Source: Allokutzneria multivorans (GTDB lineage: Bacteria; Actinomycetota; Actinomycetes; Mycobacteriales; Pseudonocardiaceae). Taken from it: a DNA stretch of 64,000 bases. Positions 31,613 through 39,940 of this stretch are shown in pieces. The DNA is taken from assembly GCF_039537405.1 (NCBI RefSeq), contig NZ_BAABAL010000017.1, forward strand, positions 496,001 through 560,000. Reading direction: 5' to 3'. The notes beneath the pieces were generated by a model that searched no databases, was not told where the DNA came from, and saw only the letters and a list, made by a program, of their open reading frames with translations. A program made the position numbers and the translations under genes. The first letter of the stretch is position 1; every line of letters begins with the position of its first letter.

Positions 31613-32545
31613 GTGGTGACCTTCGAGCTGCGGCACCTGGCGACCCTCGACGCGGTTGCCGAGGAGGGCACGTTCGGCAGGGCCGCGCAGCGCCTCGGCT
31701 ACACGCAATCCGCGGTGAGCCAACAGATCGCGGCGCTGGAGAAGGCCGTCGGTGGCGCGGTGTTCGACCGGCCGGGCGGCCCGAAACCGGTGCGGCTGAC
31801 CCCGCTCGGCGCGGTGGTGCTCGCGCACGGCCGCGAGCTGCTGGCGGGTGCCGCGCGGACGGCTGAGGCCGTGGAGCGGTTCAACGCGGGCGAGGGCCGG
31901 GTGGACATCGGCACCTTCCAGAGCGTGACCAACGAGATCCTGCCGCCCGTGGTGCGGCGGATCCGGGACGAGCACCCGGCCGCCGACCTCCGGCTGTTCG
32001 AGGAGGAGACCGATCCGCCGCTGTCGGACGGCTTCGACCTGCTGTTCTTCGACGGCCGGATCGGTGGCGAGGTCGAGCAGATCAAGGTGATCGAGGACCC
32101 GTACGTCCTGGTCGCGCGGCGCGGTGACTTCCCGGACGGGCCGGTGCCGCTCGAAGCGCTGCACGGGGCGCCGATGGTGGCCCAGCCCCCGATCTGCGAC
32201 CAGGCGCGGGTGGAACGGGTGTACGCCGAAGCCGGGGTCGCGCCACGGATCGTGTTCCGGACGGCTGACAACCGCGGCGTGATCTCGATGGTCCGCGCGG
32301 GCATGGGTGTCGCCGTCATGCCCCTGCTCGCGCTCGACCTCCGCGCGGACAACGAGATCCTGTGCACGCACGAACTGCTCCCGGCGCTCTCCCCGCGTGA
32401 GATCTACCTCGCCTGGCACGCGGGGCGGACCCTGTCACCGCTGGCCCGCCGCGTCCTCGACATCACCCTTGAGGTCACCAAGGACATCGCGGCGCGGTGG
32501 CCGCTCAGCGCAGGTGGCGGTAGCCGGGGTGGACACCGGGGATGA
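31613..32545 (+). CDS. LysR family transcriptional regulator
   Basis: 310 residues. N-terminal winged helix-turn-helix (ELRHLATLDAVAEEGTFGRA, AQRLGYTQSAVSQQIAALE) and a periplasmic-binding-protein-like effector domain (VDIGTFQSVTNEILPPVVRRI onward). GTG 31613 or GTG 31616. Likely activator or repressor of the divergent LLM/hydrolase pair through the dyad at 31566. Its 3' end overlaps the convergent MarR gene by 41 bp. Confidence 0.93.
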   Translation: MVTFELRHLATLDAVAEEGTFGRAAQRLGYTQSAVSQQIAALEKAVGGAVFDRPGGPKPVRLTPLGAVVLAHGRELLAGAARTAEAVERFNAGEGRVDIGTFQSVTNEILPPVVRRIRDEHPAADLRLFEEETDPPLSDGFDLLFFDGRIGGEVEQIKVIEDPYVLVARRGDFPDGPVPLEALHGAPMVAQPPICDQARVERVYAEAGVAPRIVFRTADNRGVISMVRAGMGVAVMPLLALDLRADNEILCTHELLPALSPREIYLAWHAGRTLSPLARRVLDITLEVTKDIAARWPLSAGGGSRGGHRG

Positions 32546-32963
32546 GGTCGTGGGCGGTGGAGAGGCGGCTCAGGAGCTGGGCGAGGACGTCGCGCTCGTC
32601 CTGGGACAGGGGTGCGCAGACCTCCTCGTCGTGCTCGACGGAGATCAGCATCGCCTGGCGCAGCATGGCGGTGCCCTTGCCGGTCAGGTGCAGCGCGTAG
32701 GCCCTGCGGTCCTTGGGGTTGCGCCTGCGCTCGACGAACCCCCGCTTCTCCAGGTCGTCGACGAAGGAGACCATCCGGCTGGGCACCACGCCCATGCGCT
32801 CGCCGAGCTCCTGCTGGGAGGCGCCCTCGTTCGCCGAGATCATCCGCAGCAGGCCGACGTGCCTGGGCTCGATCTCCAGCGGCCGCAGGCGCTCGGCGAA
32901 GCGCTGCGCCCCGAACGCCCCCAGCTGGGAGAGCAGGAACGCCACGCCCTTGGGTGTCTCCAT
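32505..32963 (-). CDS. MarR family transcriptional regulator
   Basis: 152 residues: EIEPRHVGLLRMISANEGAS, QQELGERMGVVPSRMVSFVDDL and the wing RRNPKDRRAYALHLTGKG. ATG 32963. Divergent from the DUF2269-like membrane protein gene with a 10-bp inverted repeat between, the expected operator. Ligand unknown. Confidence 0.92.
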   Translation of the reverse strand: METPKGVAFLLSQLGAFGAQRFAERLRPLEIEPRHVGLLRMISANEGASQQELGERMGVVPSRMVSFVDDLEKRGFVERRRNPKDRRAYALHLTGKGTAMLRQAMLISVEHDEEVCAPLSQDERDVLAQLLSRLSTAHDLIPGVHPGYRHLR

Positions 32964-32983
32964 ACCCCCGACCCTACCGCTGA

Positions 32984-33010
32984 GAAATCATTCAGGTCAC
33001 GAATGGTTTC
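32984..33010. promoter_or_regulatory. MarR operator
   Basis: GAAATCATTC (32984-32993) and GAATGGTTTC (33001-33010) are inverted with one mismatch around a 7-bp spacer, between marR and the membrane protein gene. Arms match at 9 of 10 positions. Confidence 0.65.
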
Positions 33011-33038
33011 GTTGTGGAAGTCATAGGGAGGAGCCACT

Positions 33039-33647
33039 GTGAGCCGTCAGTTCAAGCCCAGGGCGCGCAAGCTCGCGCTGCTCGTGCACGTGCTGTTCGG
33101 GGTCGCGTGGATCGGCTTCGAGGTGATGGTGCTCATCCTCGCGATCACGGGCGTGACCACGGAGAACCCGCGCGTGCTGCACGCCGCCTACGTGGTGCTC
33201 GGCGAGTTCGGGCCCGCTCTGTACGCCCCCTTCAGCTTCGGCACCCTGGTCAGCGGCATCGTGCTCTCCGTCGGCACGCACTGGGGGCTCGTGAAGCACT
33301 ACTGGGTCGTCGCCAAGCTCGCGATCTCCGTGGCGACGCTGCTCGGCGGCAACCTGGTGATCGCCGGGCTGATGCGTGACGCGGGTGAGCGCGTGCTCGG
33401 CGCGGACATCGACACCCTTGACGCCTCGGCCGTGGGCTCGATCCAGAACTCCCTCCTGATGAACGCGATCGTGGTGATCACGTTGCTGGTCTTCGCGACG
33501 GTGCTCTCCTACTACAAGCCCTGGGGCAAGCTCAGGCGAGCACAGGCCGCGCCATCGGGTGCGGCTGCCCGGCGAGGAAACCGGCCACCGCGACCCCAGC
33601 AGCGGCAGACCACGCTTGTGGGCGGCACGCGGCCGGGTACGCCGTGA
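33039..33647 (+). CDS. DUF2269-like integral membrane protein
   Basis: 202 residues from GTG 33039 with GGGAGGAG upstream. Four hydrophobic segments (LALLVHVLFGVAWIGFEVMV, the region around PFSFGTLVSGIVLSV, LAISVATLLGGNLVIAG, MNAIVVITLLVFATVLSY) match the DUF2269 layout with its His in the first helix. Function unknown. The hydrophilic last ~40 residues (from RRAQAAPSG) run antisense over the 3' end of the debranching-enzyme gene, a 116-bp overlap, so that tail may be of recent origin. Likely regulated by the divergent MarR. Confidence 0.8.
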   Translation: MSRQFKPRARKLALLVHVLFGVAWIGFEVMVLILAITGVTTENPRVLHAAYVVLGEFGPALYAPFSFGTLVSGIVLSVGTHWGLVKHYWVVAKLAISVATLLGGNLVIAGLMRDAGERVLGADIDTLDASAVGSIQNSLLMNAIVVITLLVFATVLSYYKPWGKLRRAQAAPSGAAARRGNRPPRPQQRQTTLVGGTRPGTP

Positions 33648-35448
33648 CCGGGTCGCCATCGGCTGCGCTGTCCCCGCCGTACAGCTCGGGCAAGCGGTAG
33701 TCGAAGGCCTCCCCGGCCGCGAGGAGCCCTTCGGCGAGCACCCTCGCGCGCTCCTCGTGGCCCTCGGCGAGCAGACCGAACACCGCGATCGCCGTGTCGT
33801 GCGGCCAAACGCTGCCGCAGTGGTAGCTCAGCGGGTTGTACCCGGCGGTGTCGGCGGAGAGCGTGCGCAACCCGTAGCCGGAGTTCATGTCCTTGCGCAC
33901 CAGGATCTCCGCGACCAGCTCCGCCTCCTCCGAGGAGAGGATGCCGGTGCCGAGCAGGTGGCCCATGTTGGACGACGGCCCGGTGACCGCGCGCTTCTGG
34001 CCGTCCAGCGCGATCGCCGGGTACCTGCCGAACTTGTCGCTCACCCAGAACGCCGCGCGGAACCGCTCGCGCAGCGCCGCCGCCCAGTCCCGCCACCGCT
34101 GTCCGCCGGGTTCGCCCAGCGCATCAAGCACTTCAGCGCCCCCGAGCGCGGCGGCGTGCGCGTAACCCTGGACCTCGCACAGCGCGAGCGGTCGGCTCGC
34201 GATCCGGCCGTCGCCCCAGCGCACGCCGTCGGAGGAGTCCTTCCAGCCCTGGTTCGCCAGACCCGCGCCGTCGGAGCCCGCGTACTCGCAGAAGCCGTCT
34301 CCGTCCGCATCGCCGGGACCTGCGATCCACTCCAATGCGGCGAGCAGGTGCGGGAGCAGGGGACGGATGCGCTCGGTGTCCTGTTCGGCGCGCCACAGGT
34401 CGTGGAGCAGGCAGACCCAGAGAGCGGTCGAGTCCACGCTTCCGTAGTACAGCGGCGGAAGCGTCAGTCCGGGCAGCTTGAGTTCGCCTCGTCGCACCTC
34501 GTGGAGGATCTTGCCAGGCTGCTCTTCGGTGACGGGGTCCTCGCGCCTGCCTTGACGTGCGGCCAGTGCCCACAGCGTTCCCAGCGCGAGATCGCGGTTG
34601 TTGGGCAGCAGAAGCCTTGCGGCCCACAGGGAATCCCGGCCGAACAGGGTGAAGAACCAGGGGCTTCCCGCCGCCAGGAACGCGGCTCCGGGCTGCTGCG
34701 GGTCGGCCAGCAGGAGGCCGTCGAGGTCGGCCAGGCCGCGTTCGGCCAACCGTGCCGCGCGGTGATCCGTGGTGACGATCTTGGTGAGTTTCGGCGGGTT
34801 CGCCGGCCTGCGCGGCAGAAAGCCGTCCGCGCCCTCCTCCGAGGGGGTCACGACGACTTCGGTCTCCCAGCTCGCGCCTGGTTCGAGCAACACCTGCCAG
34901 GTGATGACCGCCGCGTCCACTGCGGACTCTTGGTGAGGGTCTCCGGTGAAGCGGAGTTCAACGCGGATGCCGTCGTTCTCCCAGCGCGCAAAGGACTTCT
35001 CGACGGTGGGGGTGAGTGCGCGGGGCACGGCGCCGGACTTGACGGCGGTGATCGCGGCGAGGTCGGTCGCGGCGGTGATCCGCACGTTCGCGGTCACCGG
35101 GGTGGCGCCGGAGTTGATCAGCTCGAAGCGCTCGACCAGCTCGGTGTCGGTGAGCTGGCGTTCGCGGCGCAGGTGCAGCTTCGGGTCGGCTGACGGCTCG
35201 CCGAGCCCGCGCAGCACGCAGAGGAACCGCGCCCGCTCGGCCTCTTCGGTGCGGTGGGCGACGCGCGTCGGGGCGACTCCGTCCACGTCGACCTCCAGCT
35301 GGGACAACACCCGGCGATCGTCGCGGTAGAAGCCTTGTGCGCCTTCGGCTCGCAGCTGCCCGTCGGCCGCGCCGAGGACGGCGGACGGCGCGCGCAGCAC
35401 CGTGACGAGTTCGTGCAGCGTCGGTTGCAGGTAGACCCGGTCAGCCAC
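33532..35448 (-). CDS. glycogen debranching-type amylo-alpha-1,6-glucosidase
   Basis: 638 residues. The N-terminal ~200 residues match the bacterial GDE N-terminal beta-sandwich (GFYRDDRRVLSQLEVDVDG, VERFELINSG). The C-terminal (alpha/alpha)6 barrel contains GSPWFFTLFGRDSLWAARLLL, YYGSVDSTALWVCLLHD, NQGWKDSSDG and SVWPHDTAIAVFGL; aspartates and glutamates there are catalytic candidates as in GH15/GH133-like enzymes. It would trim alpha-glucans in the cytosol. AGGAG is followed by ATGCCA and then GTG, so GTG 35448 is favoured over the ATG six bases earlier. Divergent from lacI with shared operators. Confidence 0.85.
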   Translation of the reverse strand: MADRVYLQPTLHELVTVLRAPSAVLGAADGQLRAEGAQGFYRDDRRVLSQLEVDVDGVAPTRVAHRTEEAERARFLCVLRGLGEPSADPKLHLRRERQLTDTELVERFELINSGATPVTANVRITAATDLAAITAVKSGAVPRALTPTVEKSFARWENDGIRVELRFTGDPHQESAVDAAVITWQVLLEPGASWETEVVVTPSEEGADGFLPRRPANPPKLTKIVTTDHRAARLAERGLADLDGLLLADPQQPGAAFLAAGSPWFFTLFGRDSLWAARLLLPNNRDLALGTLWALAARQGRREDPVTEEQPGKILHEVRRGELKLPGLTLPPLYYGSVDSTALWVCLLHDLWRAEQDTERIRPLLPHLLAALEWIAGPGDADGDGFCEYAGSDGAGLANQGWKDSSDGVRWGDGRIASRPLALCEVQGYAHAAALGGAEVLDALGEPGGQRWRDWAAALRERFRAAFWVSDKFGRYPAIALDGQKRAVTGPSSNMGHLLGTGILSSEEAELVAEILVRKDMNSGYGLRTLSADTAGYNPLSYHCGSVWPHDTAIAVFGLLAEGHEERARVLAEGLLAAGEAFDYRLPELYGGDSAADGDPVTAYPAACRPQAWSAAAGVAVAGFLAGQPHPMARPVLA

Positions 35449-35507
35449 TGGCATCTCCTGGTGTGCGCTCTTGACAAATCCTGTGACGGCGTTCACTCTT
35501 CCGCGCA

Positions 35508-35555
35508 ATATGAACGTTCAAATCGCGTCCGCAGGGCCTGTTTGAACGTTCATAT
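35508..35555. promoter_or_regulatory. paired LacI operators
   Basis: ATATGAACGTTCAAA (35508-35522) and TTTGAACGTTCATAT (35541-35555) are exact reverse complements of each other, and each has the perfect palindrome TGAACGTTCA with the central CG typical of LacI sites. Centres are 32 bp apart, about three turns, so the two dimers would sit on the same helix face, controlling both divergent promoters. Confidence 0.8.
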
Positions 35556-35605
35556 CGGCGATGCGACACAGTCTGACACCTCGGCGGCGAACTTGGGAGG
35601 GGCCA

Positions 35606-36613
35606 ATGACCGGCAACCGCGCAGGGGCGACTCTGGAGCAGGTGGCGGCGCACATCGGGGTGTCACGGCAGACCGTTTCCAACGCGCTCAACGCTCCGCA
35701 CAAGCTGCACCCGGACACGTTGGAACGCGTCCAAGCAGCGATCGAGGAGCTGGGCTACCGGCCCAACCGCAGCGCGCGTGGGCTGCGAACGCGGAGCAGC
35801 GGGATGATCGGCTACCGGCTGACTCCGCGCGACCGGGGAGTCCTGACGCCGCTGATGGACGACTTCCTGCATGCGCTCTGTGCTGCCGCGGAGGCGCGTG
35901 ACCGGCACATTCTGCTGTTCACCGCGCCGCTCGGGGACGAGGGGTTGAGCGTCTACGCCGACCTGCTCGCTCAGCGCGCGGTCGACGCGTTCGTGCTGGC
36001 TGAGACGGTGGTCGGCGATCCTCGGCCGGGCTGGCTGGCGGAGCGGGGCGTGCCGTTCGCTGCCTTCGGCCGGACTTGGGGGCCCGGTCAGGCCGGCGCG
36101 TGGGTGGACGTCGACGGCGCGCACGGGATGGCTCAGGTCGTCGAGCACCTGCATTCCCTCGGTCACCGGCGGATCGGTTTCCTCGGCTGGCGGGAGGGTG
36201 ACGGGGTCGGCGACGACCGGCTGCGCGGCTGGCGAGGCTCGGCCGAGGGCCTCGGTCTGTCCACAGAGGACGGTCTGATCGTCCGTGGTGCCAACACGAT
36301 AGACGCGGGACGCAGTGGCGCTGCGGTGTTGTTGAACTCGGCTGAGCCGCCGACGGCGCTGGTCGCGGTCAGTGATGCGGTCGCGCTCGGAGCGTTGGCG
36401 CTGCTGGCTGAGCGCGGTGTTTCCGGCGGTGTTGCTGTCACGGGCTTCGACGACAGTCCGCTCGCGTCGGCCACTCTGCCCGGCCTGACGAGCGTGCGGC
36501 AGCCGTTGGAGCGAGTCGCCGAACACATCTTGTTGTTGCTGGACAACCAATCCGTGAGCGGATCGCTGCTGCGCCCCGAGCTGGTGGTGCGAGCGAGCAG
36601 CGAGAGGAGATGA
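35606..36613 (+). CDS. LacI family transcriptional regulator
   Basis: 335 residues from ATG 35606 (GGGAGGGG upstream). N-terminal HTH and hinge: ATLEQVAAHIGVSRQTVSNALNA and YRPNRSARGLRTRSS. The ligand domain is periplasmic-binding-protein-like, ending in GGVAVTGFDDSPLASATLPGLTSVRQP, a LacI/GalR hallmark. It probably represses both its own sugar-import operon and the divergent debranching enzyme, releasing on a malto-oligosaccharide-type inducer (inferred). The ABC binding-protein gene follows 1 bp after its stop. Confidence 0.93.
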   Translation: MTGNRAGATLEQVAAHIGVSRQTVSNALNAPHKLHPDTLERVQAAIEELGYRPNRSARGLRTRSSGMIGYRLTPRDRGVLTPLMDDFLHALCAAAEARDRHILLFTAPLGDEGLSVYADLLAQRAVDAFVLAETVVGDPRPGWLAERGVPFAAFGRTWGPGQAGAWVDVDGAHGMAQVVEHLHSLGHRRIGFLGWREGDGVGDDRLRGWRGSAEGLGLSTEDGLIVRGANTIDAGRSGAAVLLNSAEPPTALVAVSDAVALGALALLAERGVSGGVAVTGFDDSPLASATLPGLTSVRQPLERVAEHILLLLDNQSVSGSLLRPELVVRASSERR

Positions 36614-36614
36614 G

Positions 36615-37877
36615 ATGAACCGACGACGGCGCCACATCGGGGTGGCGCTGGCGGCTGCGCTGGTCTTGGCGGGCTGCGGCGAAGGGTTTGACGAAGATCC
36701 GCTTGCGGGATCGAGCATTGGGAGCGCGCCGGGTCGTCAGTCTCTTGGTCCGGCGACGTTGCAGGTGCTGATCGGCTCGGCGACCAGTGTCGAGCTGGAG
36801 GCCACGAGGTCGATCATGCAGACCTGGGCGCAGCGCACGGGCAACAAGGTCAACGTGGTCGCTTCCGCCGACCTGCCGCAGCAGCTGGGGCAGGGCTTCG
36901 CCGGTGGCACTCCGCCGGACCTGTTCGTGCTGGAGCCCGGCGCGTTCTCGCGGTACGCCCAGCCCGGCGCGCTGCACACCTACGCCGAGCGGCTGCCGGG
37001 GGCGGACGACATCTACCCCAACCTGCGCTCGATCTTCACCCACGAAGGCAAGTTCGTGTGTGCTCCCAAGGACTTCTCCACCCTGGCGCTGGTGATCGAC
37101 ACCGAGGCCTGGGCGGGTGCCGGGCTCACCGACGCCGACCTGCCCAAGGACTGGGCGCAGCTGGAGGCGGTGGCCAAGCGGCTCACGACGCCGAAGCGCA
37201 AGGGCCTGGTGCTGATGGACGACGTCGACCGCATCGGCGCGTTCTTCAAGCAGGCGGGCGGCTGGCTTGTCGATCCGAGCGGCAAGAAGGCCACTGTGGA
37301 CAGTCCGCAGAATCTCCAAGCGCTCCAGTACGTTCAGCGCTTGTTGAGGTCGGGGAGCGCGGCGTTCGCCAAGCAGATCGACTCCGGGTGGAGCGGCGAG
37401 GCGCTCGGCAAGGGCAGCGCGGCCATGGTCGTCGAGGGCAACTGGGTGATCGGCGCGCTGGGCAAGGACTACCCGCAGCGCAAGTGGCGCGCGGTGGAGC
37501 TGCCCGCGGGCCCGGCGGGCAAGGGGACGCTGGCGTTCACCAACTGCTGGGGCATCCCGTCGGTGAGCAAGAACCGGCAGGCGGCGGAGAACCTCGTCGC
37601 GCACCTCACCGACGTCTCGCAGCAGAACGCGCTCGGCGAGGGCTTCGGCGTGATCCCGTCCCGACGGCTCGCCGCGAGCCTGTTCGCGCGGTCGCACCCG
37701 GAACAGCAGGCGTTCCTGGCCGGGGCCGACTACGCGCAGGGGGAGCCGACCGCGAAGGGCCTGGAGTCGGTGCTGAAGGACTTCGACGCGCAGCTGCTCG
37801 GCCTCACCAGCGGCGCAGACCCCAAGGCGATCCTGGCGTCCACGCAGCGCAACGCCGAACAGGTGCTCGGCCGGTGA
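36615..37877 (+). CDS. sugar ABC transporter substrate-binding lipoprotein
   Basis: 420 residues. Lipobox LAGC at residues 16-19 after a short hydrophobic signal. Family 1 extracellular solute-binding fold: TPPDLFVLEPGAFSRYAQPGAL, CAPKDFSTLALVIDTEAW, VVEGNWVIGAL and the NCWGIPSVSKNRQAAENLVAHL hinge typical of malto-oligosaccharide/sugar binders. It would deliver an oligosaccharide to the two permeases encoded next. A palindrome follows the gene and may keep binding-protein mRNA levels above those of the permeases. Confidence 0.92.
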   Translation: MNRRRRHIGVALAAALVLAGCGEGFDEDPLAGSSIGSAPGRQSLGPATLQVLIGSATSVELEATRSIMQTWAQRTGNKVNVVASADLPQQLGQGFAGGTPPDLFVLEPGAFSRYAQPGALHTYAERLPGADDIYPNLRSIFTHEGKFVCAPKDFSTLALVIDTEAWAGAGLTDADLPKDWAQLEAVAKRLTTPKRKGLVLMDDVDRIGAFFKQAGGWLVDPSGKKATVDSPQNLQALQYVQRLLRSGSAAFAKQIDSGWSGEALGKGSAAMVVEGNWVIGALGKDYPQRKWRAVELPAGPAGKGTLAFTNCWGIPSVSKNRQAAENLVAHLTDVSQQNALGEGFGVIPSRRLAASLFARSHPEQQAFLAGADYAQGEPTAKGLESVLKDFDAQLLGLTSGADPKAILASTQRNAEQVLGR

Positions 37878-37890
37878 CCGCCGAAGAGAA

Positions 37891-37915
37891 CGTAACCAAT
37901 GCGGCATTGGTTACG
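37891..37915. repeat. long palindrome after the binding-protein gene
   Basis: CGTAACCAATGC (37891-37902) and GCATTGGTTACG (37904-37915) are perfect 12-bp arms about a single G. A weaker relative (CGAATGCCACATTGG) follows at 37925. Placed between binding-protein and permease genes, it is likely an mRNA-stabilising or attenuating hairpin, or a dispersed repeat. If the permease starts at GTG 37874 the sequence is translated; I think it is not. Confidence 0.65.
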
Positions 37916-38005
37916 TCTGGCGAAACGAATGCCACATTGGGTACGCAACGGCGGCGCGGGAGGTGGGGGCGCGGCAGCGCGGGTTCCGGCAGAACGGGCG
38001 CGGGG

Positions 38006-39028
38006 GTGAGCGCCAAGCGTGGGGAGGCGGTGGCGGGGTGGTTGTTCGCGGCGCCGGGGATCGCGCTGCTGGCGACGTTCGTGCTGCTGCCGATGCTGTT
38101 GGCGTTGTGGGTCAGCGTGTTGGACTGGGACGGCACCTACAGTCCGTTGTCCGGGCGGGCGCCGGTGGTGGGGTTGGACAACTACGCGGCCCTGCTGACC
38201 GAGGACGGGTTGGCACGGCGTGACTTCGCGTTGAGCGTGCGCAACACCTTCTACTTCGTGGTGATCTCAGTACCCGTTCAGACGGCGCTCGCGCTCGGGC
38301 TGGCGATGGTGGTGCACAACAGGACTCTGCGCGGGCGGGGCTTCTTCCGGGCGGCGTTCTACTTCCCGTCGGTCACCAGCGCGGTGGCGATCTCGGTGGT
38401 CTTCCTGTTCCTGTTCTCGGGTTCGGGCGCGATCAACGCGGTGCTCGGCTTCTTCGGCATCGACGGGCCGACGTGGTTCGCGGACCCGCGCGGCGTGGTG
38501 CACGAGCTGCTCGGCGCGCTGGGCCTGGTCGACCCGTCCGCGCCGCCGGAGTGGCTGAGCGGGACGCGGCTGTGGGGCCTGACGCTGTGGGAGTGGCTGT
38601 CCGGGCCGTCGGTGGCGATGTCAGCGGTGACGCTGCTGATGATCTGGACGACCTCGGGCAACTTCATGCTGATCTTCCTCGCGGCGCTGCAGAACCTGCC
38701 GGAGGACGTCCTGGAGGCGGCGGACGTGGACGGCACCACGCGCTGGCAGCGGCTGACGAAGGTGACCGTGCCGATGCTGATGCCGACGGTCTTCGTGGTG
38801 CTGACGATGGGGCTGATCGGTAGCTGGCAGGTATTCGACCAGATCTACGTGATGGGCCAGGGCAACCCCGCGAAGACCACGCTGACCCCGGCCTACCTGT
38901 CCTACCAGCGGTCCTTCGCGGAGGGCTCCTACGGCCTCGGCGCGGCCATCGCCTTCCTGCTCTTCGCGATCATCGTCGTGCTGACCTGGGCGCAGCGCCG
39001 CCTGCTCCGAGACGGGAGGACGTCATGA
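38006..39028 (+). CDS. sugar ABC transporter permease (MalF type)
   Basis: 340 residues from GTG 38006, giving a short cytoplasmic start then the first helix GWLFAAPGIALLATFVLLPML. An in-frame GTG 37874 overlapping the previous stop would add 44 residues encoded by a palindromic repeat. Six or seven hydrophobic segments; the ATPase-contact EAA loop is ALQNLPEDVLEAADVDGTTR. Central residues include an unusual insertion around GALGLVDPSAPPEWLSGTRLW in the extracytoplasmic part. Works with the next gene as a heterodimeric channel. Confidence 0.9.
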   Translation: MSAKRGEAVAGWLFAAPGIALLATFVLLPMLLALWVSVLDWDGTYSPLSGRAPVVGLDNYAALLTEDGLARRDFALSVRNTFYFVVISVPVQTALALGLAMVVHNRTLRGRGFFRAAFYFPSVTSAVAISVVFLFLFSGSGAINAVLGFFGIDGPTWFADPRGVVHELLGALGLVDPSAPPEWLSGTRLWGLTLWEWLSGPSVAMSAVTLLMIWTTSGNFMLIFLAALQNLPEDVLEAADVDGTTRWQRLTKVTVPMLMPTVFVVLTMGLIGSWQVFDQIYVMGQGNPAKTTLTPAYLSYQRSFAEGSYGLGAAIAFLLFAIIVVLTWAQRRLLRDGRTS

Positions 39029-39849
39029 GGCGCGCGTTCGGTTACGCGGTCCTGCTCGTCGGCGCGGTCTGCTACCTGGGCCCGTTCGTGATCCAGCTGG
39101 TCACCACTTTCAAGACCGACGCGGACGCGGTGGCCAACCCCCTGTCGCTCGTGCCGGACCCGTTCTCGACGGCCTCCTACGAGCGCGTGGCGACCGATCC
39201 GTCGGTGGAGGTGCCGCGCTGGCTGGCGAACTCCGTGCTGGTGACGCTGTGCGTGACCTTCGGGCGGCTGCTCGTGGACGCCATGGCGGGCTACGCGCTC
39301 GCCCGGTTGCGCTGGCCCGGCCGCAAGCTCGTGTTCTCCGGTGTGCTGGCGCTGGCGGCGGTGCCCGCGGTGGTGCTGTTGATCCCGAAGTTCCTGCTGC
39401 TGCGCCAGTTCTCGATGTACAACTCCTACCTCGGCATGATCCTGCCGCTGATCACCGACGCGATCGGGATCTTCCTGCTCAAGCAGGCGTTCGAGCAGGT
39501 TCCGCGCGAGGTCGAGGAGGCCGCGCGGATCGACGGGGCCGGGGTGGTGCGCACCTGGTGGAACGTGGTGCTGCCGATGGTCCGGCCCGCGCTGGCCACG
39601 CTCGCGGTGCTGGCGTTCCAGAACTCCTGGAACGAGTTCGCGCACTTCCTGGTGTCCACTTCGGACTCCCGCTACGAGACGTTGACGCTGGGCCTGGCCC
39701 GGTTGGTCAGCGGCGCGCTCGGCGAGGGCCAGCAGTTGCCGCTCAAGCTCACCATCGCGCTCGTGTCCACGATCCCCGTCGCCGTGGTCTTCCTGCTCGC
39801 CCAACGCCACTTCATCCGCAACCAACTGGGCGGCGCCGTCAAGGGCTGA
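39025..39849 (+). CDS. sugar ABC transporter permease (MalG type)
   Basis: 274 residues. EAA loop QVPREVEEAARIDGAG, plus the C-terminal LVSGALGEGQQLPLKL common in carbohydrate uptake permeases. Six hydrophobic helices. ATG 39025 overlaps the previous stop. No nucleotide-binding subunit follows, so the importer must borrow a shared MsmK/MsiK-type ATPase encoded elsewhere, as is known for sugar importers of actinomycetes. Confidence 0.92.
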   Translation: MRRAFGYAVLLVGAVCYLGPFVIQLVTTFKTDADAVANPLSLVPDPFSTASYERVATDPSVEVPRWLANSVLVTLCVTFGRLLVDAMAGYALARLRWPGRKLVFSGVLALAAVPAVVLLIPKFLLLRQFSMYNSYLGMILPLITDAIGIFLLKQAFEQVPREVEEAARIDGAGVVRTWWNVVLPMVRPALATLAVLAFQNSWNEFAHFLVSTSDSRYETLTLGLARLVSGALGEGQQLPLKLTIALVSTIPVAVVFLLAQRHFIRNQLGGAVKG

Positions 39850-39884
39850 CGCCATTGGCCGTTCTCGGCCCCCAGGCGAGGGGT

Positions 39885-39940
39885 TGTGGCGGTTAACGAT
39901 GATCGACAGGGGGGTCTGGTGGTCTTGAAGACCAGCAAAC
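39885..39940 (+). repeat. dispersed GTCTTGAAGAC repeat, copy C
   Basis: TTGTGGCGGTTAACGATG, then ATCGACAGGGGGGTCTGG and TGGTCTTGAAGACCAGC. Aligns over about 47 bp with copies at 11767 and 18171. Lies just after the ABC transporter operon. Confidence 0.7.

Noticed and set aside
37874..38005. N-terminal extension of the MalF-type permease
   Set aside because: The extra 44 residues are encoded by a palindrome and low-complexity Gly/Arg sequence; GTG 38006 leaves a typical permease start. Kept as an alternative only.
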